From an uncultured Lachnospiraceae bacterium (lineage in GTDB: Bacteria; Bacillota_A; Clostridia; Lachnospirales; Lachnospiraceae), in the NCBI GenBank assembly GCA_902780985.1, contig CACZHN010000055.1, forward strand, positions 1 to 16,347: a stretch of 16,347 nucleotides of DNA, given 5' to 3'. How positions within the stretch are numbered: the stretch's first letter is position 1; each line of letters opens with the position of its first letter. The notes under the pieces are model-generated. The model made no database searches and was not told the origin of the DNA. It worked only from the letters and a program-made list of their open reading frames with translations. A program made the translations under genes and the position numbers. This document shows, piece after piece, positions 1-6,641 of this stretch.

Positions 1-40
1 TAATTCCGTAAGGGATTACAACAATAAAGGAGAATAAGTA

Positions 41-853
41 GTGGAATTTCAGGAATTTACAGGGAAAACCATAGATGATGCTATCATCGAAGCAGCTACT
101 TCTCTTGGAGTTGCTTCAACTGATCTCGAGACAGAGGTCGTATTTAAGGGAAGCATGGGATTTCTTGGAATAGGTGCTAAGCCTGCAGTAATTAAGGCTA
201 GACCTAAGAAGGCTGATTCACTTGATGATATTCTTGGTGATACATCAGCTGCACGTTCTGAGAAACCTGCAAAAACAGCTCCTAAGGCAGAAACTGCTGC
301 ACCAAAGGCTGAGAAGCCAGCAAAGAAAGAAGTAGAGAAGCCTGCTAAGAAGGAAGCAAAGGAAGATGCTGAACCGGTAGTAATCGATGAGTCAATCATA
401 GATGATACAAAGGAATATCTGAAGAAGCTCTTTAATGCTATGGAGCTTGAGGCAGATATTACAGTTGAGCTCGATAAAGATACAAGAACACTTAATATCG
501 ATGTTGAAGGACCAGAGATGGGAATCATCATTGGTAAGCGTGGTCAGACACTTGATTCACTTCAGTATCTCATCAATCTCTATGTTAATAAGAAGAGTAA
601 TACACATATCCGTGTAAAGCTTGATACAGAGAATTATCGTGAGAGACGTAAGGAAACACTTGAGACACTTGCCAAGAACATTGCATTCAAGGTTAAGAAG
701 TCAAGAAGATCCTTCACTCTTGAGCCAATGAACCCATATGAGAGAAGAATCATTCATTCAACTCTTCAGGGTGAGAAGTATGTAGCAACAAAGTCAGAAG
801 GTGAAGAGCCTTACAGAAGAGTTGTTGTATACTACAAGAGAAACGGTAGATAA
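41..853 (+). CDS. jag: Jag/KhpB (EloR) RNA-binding protein
   Basis: Cytosolic RNA-binding protein of the Jag/KhpB/EloR family, which in other Firmicutes partners with KhpA and affects cell elongation and division through RNA. The 270-residue product has the complete architecture. A Jag_N domain (about 1-52) carries the signature KGSMGFLGIGAKPA at 36-49. A Lys/Pro/Ala-rich low-complexity linker spans about 55-112. A KH domain follows (about 120-195, with the GKRG loop at 165-168), then a C-terminal R3H domain with the R-x3-H core RRIIH at 235-239. The start is GTG, chosen because AAAGGAGA at 26-33 lies at normal spacing and the Jag_N domain begins at once. In most Firmicutes jag follows yidC and lies near oriC; the 40 bases before it are too short to show the upstream gene. 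Ends at a strong terminator. Confidence 0.96.
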   Translation: MEFQEFTGKTIDDAIIEAATSLGVASTDLETEVVFKGSMGFLGIGAKPAVIKARPKKADSLDDILGDTSAARSEKPAKTAPKAETAAPKAEKPAKKEVEKPAKKEAKEDAEPVVIDESIIDDTKEYLKKLFNAMELEADITVELDKDTRTLNIDVEGPEMGIIIGKRGQTLDSLQYLINLYVNKKSNTHIRVKLDTENYRERRKETLETLAKNIAFKVKKSRRSFTLEPMNPYERRIIHSTLQGEKYVATKSEGEEPYRRVVVYYKRNGR

Positions 854-862
854 GATAAAAAG

Positions 863-894
863 GCCCGCGTTTTTAAAACGCGGGCTGTTTTTTT
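863..894. terminator. Bidirectional intrinsic terminator between jag and trmB
   Basis: An 11-bp GC-rich stem, GCCCGCGTTTT (863-873) with AAAACGCGGGC (875-885), is followed by a T-rich run to 894. On the opposite strand the same stem is followed by CCTTTTT, so it can also end trmB transcripts. The trmB stop codon (893-895) lies inside the T-run. The perfect stem separates the two convergent genes. Confidence 0.93.
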
Positions 895-1555
895 AGTTCT
901 CTTCTGTTTTTTCTTTAGGCGGAAAATACTGCATCATGTTTATCTTGTTGCCGAGCTGTGAGAATTTCTTCTCGTATTCGGTCATGATATTTCCTTCATT
1001 ATATTCTGACTTATGAAGATCTCTTGTAATCTTCTCAATTCTCCATCCGCACTCTTCTGCTGTTTCAACAGAGTACTCGAAAAGATCGATGTTATCTGTC
1101 TTGAAAGTTATACCTGCACCTTCTGCCAGGATGTTTATATATCTTCCGAGGAATCTGTCCGAAGTAAGTCTTCTCTTTGCTGTTCTTGCCTTTGGCCACG
1201 GATCGGAAAAGTTGAGATATATATAATCAACTTCACCCGGTGCAAAGACCTCTTCTATTTCTTCAGCATCCATTCTTATAAAGTAAAGATTGGTAAGTTC
1301 AGGTTCCTGCTGTCTCTTTTCGATAGCACGGATAAGAACACTTGAATACTTCTCTATTCCGATATAGTTGATATTCGGATTCTGTCTGGCACACTCCATA
1401 ATAAAGGTACCTTTTCCCATTCCTATTTCAATATAGAGAGGATTATCATTTCCGAAAAATTCTTTCCATTTGCCTCTGTTCTCTTTTTCATCATGTACCA
1501 CATATTCGTTTTCGGCGATAACTTCTCTCGAACCGGTTACATTTCTGAGTCGCAT
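893..1555 (-). CDS. trmB: tRNA (guanine-N7-)-methyltransferase TrmB
   Basis: SAM-dependent methyltransferase that makes m7G at position 46 of the tRNA variable loop. The 220-residue product has the TrmB landmarks: SAM-binding motif I EIGMGKG (43-49), GIEKY (66-70) at the end of the second strand, and the family signature NFSDPWPKARTAKRRL (115-130) that forms the catalytic/tRNA site. The frame is open upstream to 1615, but the start was placed at the ATG at 1555. AAAGGAG sits at normal spacing from it, whereas the ATG two codons earlier directly abuts that ribosome-binding site. Length is normal for bacterial TrmB. It is convergent with jag and divergent from the carboxypeptidase-like gene, so it looks like a single-gene unit. 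Confidence 0.96.
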   Translation of the reverse strand: MRLRNVTGSREVIAENEYVVHDEKENRGKWKEFFGNDNPLYIEIGMGKGTFIMECARQNPNINYIGIEKYSSVLIRAIEKRQQEPELTNLYFIRMDAEEIEEVFAPGEVDYIYLNFSDPWPKARTAKRRLTSDRFLGRYINILAEGAGITFKTDNIDLFEYSVETAEECGWRIEKITRDLHKSEYNEGNIMTEYEKKFSQLGNKINMMQYFPPKEKTEEN

Positions 1556-1586
1556 AATCATTCTCCTTTGAATTAAATCGTTACCT

Positions 1587-1595
1587 ATTGTAACA
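1587..1595 (-). promoter_or_regulatory. Candidate extended -10 promoter for trmB
   Basis: Read on the minus strand this is TGTTACAAT, an extended -10 (TGn + TACAAT). It lies about 30 bases before the trmB start. No good -35 is visible, as expected for an extended -10 promoter. Call is by eye. Confidence 0.45.
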
Positions 1596-1644
1596 GAAGT
1601 CTTTCTGCTTTGCACCTTCTTTCTTTATAAGGCAAGGAATTAGC

Positions 1645-1673
1645 TTGAGTTTTATTGGTAAATGTAGCATAAT
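1645..1673 (+). promoter_or_regulatory. Sigma-A type promoter for the carboxypeptidase-like operon
   Basis: TTGAGT (1645-1650) and CATAAT (1668-1673) are separated by 17 bp and lie 43 bases before the start codon at 1717. This is a good match to the housekeeping consensus and is the only one seen in the 160-bp divergent intergenic region facing right. Confidence 0.6.
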
Positions 1674-1716
1674 CTTATTATCTATGGCTTAAAACAGTAT
1701 ATGTTAGAGGACAGAC

Positions 1717-3048
1717 ATGAAAAGAAAACCTATTTTTTGTTTTCTGACCGTACTTCTGGTACTGCTTCAGATTTTTATTCCGACAGCCACAGTACTTGCA
1801 GATGATACCGCATCGGAAGGTGATGCGACAACATACGAGTCGGCTGTTGTTATCGATATAGAAACCGGAAATATTCTTTACGAGAAAAATGCAGATAAAC
1901 CTATATATCCTGCCGGACTGATGAAACTTATGACAGGACTTGTTGCTCTTGATAAGCTTTCATCTTCGGAGACGGTTACTGTTTCAAAGAATGAATTTTT
2001 TTCCGAAACTCCCGGCAGTCTTGATGTAGTATTGCATCCGGGAGAAAACTTAACAGTAAGAGATGTGCTTTTTGCACTCTTCTTAAAATCAGGTGATGAT
2101 GCAGCTCTTGCACTCGCCGAACATATAAGCGGATCTGCTTCCGCATTTGCTGATGAAATGAACAGCCTTTCGGAAAGCATCGGTTGTACCGGCAGCACTT
2201 GGAAGGGACCGAACAATTACTATGGTGACGGTACTGTTACTACAGCTCAGGATATGGCAATCATAGCAAAAGAGCTTTACGGTCATCCGCTGTTCAGATC
2301 AATCATCGAATCGGAAACATACACTATTCCTGCTACCAACAAAAGTGAGGCAAGAGAACTCTGGCAGGATAACCGTATGAAATATAAGGCAAATACCGAT
2401 TACTACAATCCTCTTCATATAGGTGGAAAGGTTGGATATTCCGAGCTGGGCGGAGGATGCTTCGTTTCATTTGCGGAAAAGAACGGTATGACTATAGCAT
2501 GTGTTGTTATGGGATGCAGACCATCCGAACAGATTTATACGGATACATCCGCAATCTACGATAAGGTCTTCAATGATTATACAAGAGTTTATCCTCTCAG
2601 AGGATACAGCTTTGAAGTTGATATTGATGAGTCTATTATTATAGATAACTATTTTGCAAGAGTTGAACATTCTCTTCCTTATTACTATGTGAATGAGAAT
2701 ATTGCGATAAATGTTCCGTCGGGATATGATCCTGCCGACTTATCTCTTAATCCTGTAATGTTTACCAAGCCTTCCGGAAGCAAGGCCGGAATCATGGAAA
2801 TATATTATAAGGATAAGAAGATAGCCGAGACGGATATTGAAATAAGCATTTCCACAGTATATCCGGAAGACTATCTGACAGGCGACGGTTCAACCCAGAC
2901 AGACGCAGAAAAAGATGAAAATGCTACGGATAAAAAAGTTAGATCCGTTGCGATATATATGATACTTATTGTTATAGGTCTGATGCTTCTTGTACTTATT
3001 GTCCTTCTCATTGCTTTGAGAAGATCCGGGAGAAGTGAGAAAAAGTGA
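1717..3048 (+). CDS. D-Ala-D-Ala carboxypeptidase-like protein (S11/PBP5 fold) lacking catalytic residues
   Basis: Exported, membrane-anchored homologue of DacA/DacF-type penicillin-binding proteins, which trim the terminal D-Ala of peptidoglycan. It has a signal peptide at 1-28 (cleavage likely after VLA), an S11 domain at about 38-285, a PBP5-C-like beta domain at about 290-385, an acidic linker, and one C-terminal transmembrane helix (about 410-435) with a short basic cytosolic tail. The fold is clear, but all three active-site motifs are altered. SxxK reads GLMK (67-70), so the nucleophile Ser is Gly. SxN reads SGD (125-127). KTG reads KVG (238-240). By family knowledge it should not be an active peptidase; it may bind peptidoglycan or act as a sensor or scaffold. 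The start is supported by AGAGGA at 1706-1711. It lies 7 bp before a kinase-like gene and is probably translationally coupled to it. Fold call is firm; inactivity is inference. Confidence 0.88.
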   Translation: MKRKPIFCFLTVLLVLLQIFIPTATVLADDTASEGDATTYESAVVIDIETGNILYEKNADKPIYPAGLMKLMTGLVALDKLSSSETVTVSKNEFFSETPGSLDVVLHPGENLTVRDVLFALFLKSGDDAALALAEHISGSASAFADEMNSLSESIGCTGSTWKGPNNYYGDGTVTTAQDMAIIAKELYGHPLFRSIIESETYTIPATNKSEARELWQDNRMKYKANTDYYNPLHIGGKVGYSELGGGCFVSFAEKNGMTIACVVMGCRPSEQIYTDTSAIYDKVFNDYTRVYPLRGYSFEVDIDESIIIDNYFARVEHSLPYYYVNENIAINVPSGYDPADLSLNPVMFTKPSGSKAGIMEIYYKDKKIAETDIEISISTVYPEDYLTGDGSTQTDAEKDENATDKKVRSVAIYMILIVIGLMLLVLIVLLIALRRSGRSEKK

Positions 3049-3055
3049 GGCTGCT

Positions 3056-4174
3056 ATGAGTAAAACCAAAAGTATTAAAAATATCAGAGAAGCAAATGAA
3101 GAAATGCTCAGATATTTTAACGCGCTCTATTCCGAACATCTGGCTGAACTTCAGAGTGCAAAGTCCAGATTATTCGAGATAAATGTAAAGCTGGATGAGC
3201 TTGTTAAAACAAAGAACATTTATTCTTTAAATGCTGATTTCAGAAGAAACCTTTTCAGTCCCCTTAATACAGAGGGAAATGAAAACGAAAAGGAACAGGG
3301 TATCCGTCATGAAATCGATAATCTCACAGAAGAAAGAAATCTTCTTGAGGATAAGATTGATCTGGAGACCAGAAATATAAAGACTATTGAGACAAGACTC
3401 AGTAAACTCAATCTGTCTAAGGCTTCTGTACAGGATCTTCAGAATGAGCTGGGTATTTATATTACAAAGTCTTCCGAGGATAAGAAAGTCGAAACCATGG
3501 ATGACAGTGATTATGAAGAGTCTTCGGATACTGTTCGTCAGCACGGAAAAAATATTCTGATGATCAGTACATTTGATAAGACCTATACTTCTACGGTAAT
3601 GGATAAGAGAATCCGTTCGGAGATAGCTTCCAACAGCCGAAAGCTTGAAATCATCAGGGATATTATAAGAACAGATCCGAACAGAGCAAAGGTTACGGTA
3701 GATGAAGTTCTGAGCAACTATAAGAGTATAATGCTGGTAATAGATGATCAGCTTAAGAGAAACTATTACTACTTCGATGATAAGAAGAATATAAAGAGTC
3801 TTATAGAAGATTTTGTACTCGATGCCCAGGACAGTCATCCGGAGATCGTGTTCGATATGGAACTGGAGAATCTGAATATTCAGCCTCCGTACATAAGATT
3901 GCTTTCTCTGTATAAGCTGCTTGATATATTCTTTGATAATATATATAAACATGCAAAGGCAAGCCATGTTAAACTTTTAGTCAGAGAAGTATCCGGAAAG
4001 ATAGATGTATATCTGAATGATAACGGAATCGGTATTCCTGATAATTACGATAAGAAATCACCATGGTATAGTGGATTAAAGAGAGCTAAAGAGATAATAT
4101 ATCTCCTTGATGGTAATATTATGTTAACTAAAGAAGAAGGAACTACTGTCAGATTCAGGTTTGATATTAACTAG
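3056..4174 (+). CDS. DegS-like sensor histidine kinase homologue without the acceptor histidine
   Basis: Cytosolic 372-residue protein with no transmembrane segment. Residues 10-130 are predicted coiled coil, resembling the DegS sensor region. Residues about 165-255 align by eye with the HisKA_3 dimerisation domain. Residues about 265-372 are a HATPase_c domain with N-box DNIYKHA (294-300), G1 box DNGIGIP (322-328) and a G2-like SGLKRA (339-344). Family members carry HDSTVQ; here the stretch reads YTSTVM, so the phospho-acceptor His appears replaced by Tyr177 and the next Asp by Thr178. The ATP-binding half looks intact. No response regulator is in the window. ATG 3056 was chosen because GTGAGG lies 5 bases before it; GTG at 3035 in the same frame has its Shine-Dalgarno-like bases too close. 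Probably co-transcribed with the carboxypeptidase-like gene. HATPase assignment is firm; loss of the histidine rests on a mental alignment. Confidence 0.78.
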   Translation: MSKTKSIKNIREANEEMLRYFNALYSEHLAELQSAKSRLFEINVKLDELVKTKNIYSLNADFRRNLFSPLNTEGNENEKEQGIRHEIDNLTEERNLLEDKIDLETRNIKTIETRLSKLNLSKASVQDLQNELGIYITKSSEDKKVETMDDSDYEESSDTVRQHGKNILMISTFDKTYTSTVMDKRIRSEIASNSRKLEIIRDIIRTDPNRAKVTVDEVLSNYKSIMLVIDDQLKRNYYYFDDKKNIKSLIEDFVLDAQDSHPEIVFDMELENLNIQPPYIRLLSLYKLLDIFFDNIYKHAKASHVKLLVREVSGKIDVYLNDNGIGIPDNYDKKSPWYSGLKRAKEIIYLLDGNIMLTKEEGTTVRFRFDIN

Positions 4175-4222
4175 ATATAGTTATGTAAACTAAATACATG
4201 ATAAAAATTATGTAAACCATGT

Positions 4223-4251
4223 AATCTCCCTCATTTTGAGGGGGATTTTTT
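4223..4251 (+). terminator. Intrinsic terminator after the kinase-like gene
   Basis: AATCTCCCTCA (4223-4233) pairs with TGAGGGGGATT (4237-4247), one G-T wobble and a 3-base loop, followed by a T-run to 4251. It closes the two-gene operon and separates it from the parS region. Confidence 0.9.
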
Positions 4252-4684
4252 AATTCTGGATATTATTATGAAATATTTTGAAATAAATTCAAATATAAGA
4301 TTTCTATATTACTACTTATTATTCTGTTAATATTTGGTAATAATCATAAAATATTAACCAAATAAATATCTTTGAATGTAGTTTTCTACTTATATTGCAT
4401 TCAATTAATTTAATCATTTATTTGATCTAACAATTATATAAATAAAATATGTACTAAAACAGAATATGATAACTAAATATTCATATATCGTAGTATTAAT
4501 GTTATATTGCTGGCGTATTGTGGTAAAAATATAATATATTTATTCATCATATTGAAGAGTATAAATATGTATTCTTGTTTATAAGAGTTAATGGCTGAAT
4601 ATGACAGTTTTTATATAATAATTTACTAATTATTATTATTGAGACTACATCGATAAAAAATGAACTATTTTATGATTCATTATA
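4252..4684. other. AT-rich non-coding spacer before the parS array
   Basis: About 430 bases of very AT-rich DNA with stop codons in every frame and no convincing open reading frame, RNA gene or ribosome-binding site. I see no DnaA box (TTATCCACA) and no parS-like site here. It could be an unstructured flank of the centromere; no function can be assigned. Confidence 0.6.
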
Positions 4685-4823
4685 TGTTTCATGTGAAACA
4701 TACATATATCGAATAGATTTGGATTATAGTATTTATACTGATATATCTAAATGTGTTTCATGTGAAACATACATAAATATCAAACAGATATGAATAAATA
4801 TATTCAACCTCAAATATCTAAAA

Positions 4824-4840
4824 TGTTTCATGTAAAAACA
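4824..4840 (+). promoter_or_regulatory. Degraded parS-like site (third in array)
   Basis: TGTTTCATGTAAAAACA keeps the left half but has lost the G of GTGAAACA and gained an A, making it 17 bases long. It is 70 bases after the second site but only 61 before the fourth, so the following spacer is also shortened. Probably weak or non-functional for ParB. Confidence 0.6.
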
Positions 4841-5374
4841 CAAATTTATTCGAGTATATCCGGAATACTATATATACCTCAATATGTTTCATGTGAAACA
4901 TACATATATAGAATAAATCTGGAATACCATATTCATCCTTTAATATCTTGATATGTTTCATGTGAAACATAGACAATATCGAATAGATCTGGAATACAAT
5001 ATTCATTCCTAAATATCTTAATGTGTTTTATGTGAAACATAAACAATATCGAATAAATCCGAAATACTATATTCATCCCAAAATATCTCAATATGTTTCA
5101 TGTGAAACATAAACAATATCGAATAGATCTGGAATACAATATTCATTCTTAAATGTCTCAATATGTTTTATGTGAAACATAAACAATATCGAATAGATCC
5201 GGAATACTATATTCATCCTTAAATATCTTAATATGTTTCATGTGAAACATAGACAATATCGAATAGATCCGGAATACCATATTCATCCCGAAATATCTTA
5301 ATATGTTTCATGTGAAACATATATAAATATAGAATAGATTTAGAATACGATATTTTACTTGGATGATAATATTA

Positions 5375-5390
5375 TGTTTAATCTTAGACA
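5375..5390 (+). promoter_or_regulatory. Decayed parS-like site (eleventh in array)
   Basis: TGTTTAATCTTAGACA matches 12 of 16 bases of the array consensus and lies 71 bases after the previous site and 67 before the next. The phase, more than the sequence, identifies it as a former repeat copy. Confidence 0.5.
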
Positions 5391-5593
5391 TAAAAAATAA
5401 CGATAAGATTGGAATATGATATCCCTAGAAAATTATAAATATGTTTCATGTGAAACATACTTAATGGGATTAATGTAACATCAGGTTAAACAATTTATGT
5501 GTATCTGAATGTATTATTTCAGACGATAATGTGTATCAGGAATCCAACAACTTGAACAATATACATTATTTGTTGAAATGAAAGTAAATATAA

Positions 5594-5609
5594 TGTTTCA
5601 CGTGAAACA
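5594..5609. promoter_or_regulatory. parS: Canonical parS site
   Basis: TGTTTCACGTGAAACA is the perfect 16-bp palindrome recognised by chromosomal ParB/Spo0J across Firmicutes. It is the only perfect copy in the window, lies 246 bp before the parA start codon, and stands outside the 70-bp phase of the array. Confidence 0.95.
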
Positions 5610-5641
5610 CAAAATTAATCCTGAAATGGTATAAATAGTGA

Positions 5642-5657
5642 TGTTTCACATGAAATA
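5642..5657 (-). promoter_or_regulatory. Inverted parS-like site next to the parA promoter
   Basis: TGTTTCACATGAAATA on the plus strand is the reverse complement of the array-type site with one mismatch. It starts 48 bases after the canonical site and ends 37 bases before the TATAAT at 5695, so ParB bound here could influence parA transcription. Confidence 0.7.
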
Positions 5658-5671
5658 TCTATATATAGTGG

Positions 5672-5700
5672 TAGAGAACAAAGGCCTCTTGTGGTATAAT
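5672..5700 (+). promoter_or_regulatory. Candidate promoter of the parA operon
   Basis: A perfect extended -10, TGG + TATAAT, ends at 5700. A weak -35, TAGAGA (5672-5677), lies 17 bp upstream. Predicted transcription start is near 5707, giving a leader of about 150 bases before parA. Confidence 0.6.
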
Positions 5701-5707
5701 AGACAAC

Positions 5708-5761
5708 ATCCGAATTACAAAGGAATTATATAGAAATTAATTCGGATTGAGTATTTTTTTG
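5708..5761 (+). terminator. Leader hairpin with T-run before parA (possible attenuator)
   Basis: ATCCGAATT (5708-5716) pairs with AATTCGGAT (5739-5747) across a 22-base loop, followed after a few bases by TATTTTTTTTG (T-run 5753-5760). The stem begins at the predicted transcription start. A competing hairpin is possible: GAATTA (5723-5728) with TAATTC (5738-5743). Either a weak terminator limiting parA transcription, a switchable attenuator, or the 3' end of a RNA of about 55 nt. The stem is AT-rich and the loop large, so the call is tentative. Confidence 0.4.
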
Positions 5762-5855
5762 AATGTGATTCATTGACTGTAAGAACAAATGATCTCAGAG
5801 ATATTGAGAAGTAAATCAGGCATAATTATTCAGATATTATATAGGAGACAATAAA

Positions 5856-6641
5856 GTGGGAAGAATAATTGCAATTGCCAATCAGAAGGGTGGAGTCGGT
5901 AAGACAACTACTTCCATCAACCTGGCTGCGTGCTTGGCTGAAAAAGGTAAGAAAGTTCTTGCTATAGACCTTGATCCACAGGGAAATATGACCAGTGGAT
6001 TAGGTGTTGATAAGCAGGCTATAGATTCTTCTGAAGACAGTAAAACTATATATGAAGTAATGTGCGGAGATTGTAATCTCGGCGAAGCAATGCTTATCAA
6101 TGTATTTGATAATCTGAATCTAATTCCGTCCAGCAGAAATCTGGCCGGTGCAGAGATTGATTTTATCGAGATCGAGAATAAGCAGTATGTATTGAAAGAT
6201 ATTGTAAGAAGTGTAAGAAAGAAATTTGATTTCATTATTATAGACTGCCCACCGGCACTCGGACTTCTTACTATAAATGCTATGACAGCAGCTGATACAG
6301 TTATAGTTCCGATACAGTGTGAGTTCTATGCACTGGATGGTCTGTCACAGCTTATATATACAATAGAATTAATTAAGAAGAAACTGAACAAGTTCCTTGA
6401 AATAGAAGGAATTGTTTTTACTATGTACGATACCAGAAATAATCTTTCCGAACAGGTTGTTCAGAATGTAAGAGATAACCTGGATGAGATCATTTACGAT
6501 ACAGTCGTACCTAGAAATGTACGTCTTGCAGAGGCACCAAGTTTTGGTCTTCCAATCAATTTATATGATACAAGATCAACAGGTGCAGAGGCATATCGTA
6601 AACTTGCAGACGAAGTTATCAACAATAAACTGTTCTTATAG
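5856..6641 (+). CDS. parA: Chromosome partitioning ATPase ParA/Soj
   Basis: ParA-family P-loop ATPase that dimerises with ATP, binds nucleoid DNA and is stimulated by ParB-parS complexes to move and separate origins; Soj homologues also regulate DnaA. The 261 residues show the deviant Walker A KGGVGKTT (11-18, signature Lys at 11), Walker A' DLDPQGN (38-44) and Walker B IIIDCPP (about 126-132). There is no N-terminal HTH domain, so this is the chromosomal (short) type. The start is GTG, with AGGAGA at 5843-5848 seven bases upstream. It is first in the run parA-parB-DUF4446. An 86-bp gap to parB contains an inverted repeat that begins inside the last codons of parA. Confidence 0.97.
   Translation: MGRIIAIANQKGGVGKTTTSINLAACLAEKGKKVLAIDLDPQGNMTSGLGVDKQAIDSSEDSKTIYEVMCGDCNLGEAMLINVFDNLNLIPSSRNLAGAEIDFIEIENKQYVLKDIVRSVRKKFDFIIIDCPPALGLLTINAMTAADTVIVPIQCEFYALDGLSQLIYTIELIKKKLNKFLEIEGIVFTMYDTRNNLSEQVVQNVRDNLDEIIYDTVVPRNVRLAEAPSFGLPINLYDTRSTGAEAYRKLADEVINNKLFL

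Larger units (their letters stand above)
4685..5457 (+). repeat. Tandem array of parS-like ParB-binding sites, about 70-bp period
   Basis: Ten good copies plus two degraded copies of TGTTTCATGTGAAACA, one base from the canonical parS palindrome. Starts of the 16-bp cores are 4685, 4754, 4824 (degraded, one extra base), 4885, 4954, 5024, 5094, 5164, 5234, 5304, 5375 (12 of 16 bases kept) and 5442. Steps are 69, 70, 61, 69, 70, 70, 70, 70, 70, 71 and 67 bases. All copies point the same way and most are flanked by A and T. Sites at 5024 and 5164 read TGTTTTATGTGAAACA. The 54-bp spacers from 4901 to 5303 are also alike (ATATCGAATAGATC, GGAATAC, TATTCATCC, AAATATCT), so the repeat unit is the whole 70 bp. 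ParB encoded just downstream should load here. Site identity is strong; binding is inferred. Confidence 0.9.

Noticed and set aside
3035..3055. Upstream GTG start for the kinase-like protein
   Set aside because: The Shine-Dalgarno-like GGGAG is too close to GTG 3035, whereas GTGAGG is well spaced before ATG 3056; the seven extra residues show no conserved feature.
3227..3967. 246-codon minus-strand open frame opposite the kinase-like gene
   Set aside because: Composition is that of an antisense shadow, there is no ribosome-binding site or recognisable domain, and the plus-strand protein has clear HATPase motifs.
4818..5006. Minus-strand 62-codon open frame with repeated FHMKH
   Set aside because: It is a translation of the parS repeat units themselves, has no ribosome-binding site and ends within the array.
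4685..5457. Regularly spaced repeats that could be taken for a CRISPR array
   Set aside because: The spacers resemble each other, the repeat core is a 16-bp parS-type palindrome, the unit is 70 bp, no cas genes are present and parA/parB lie next door.
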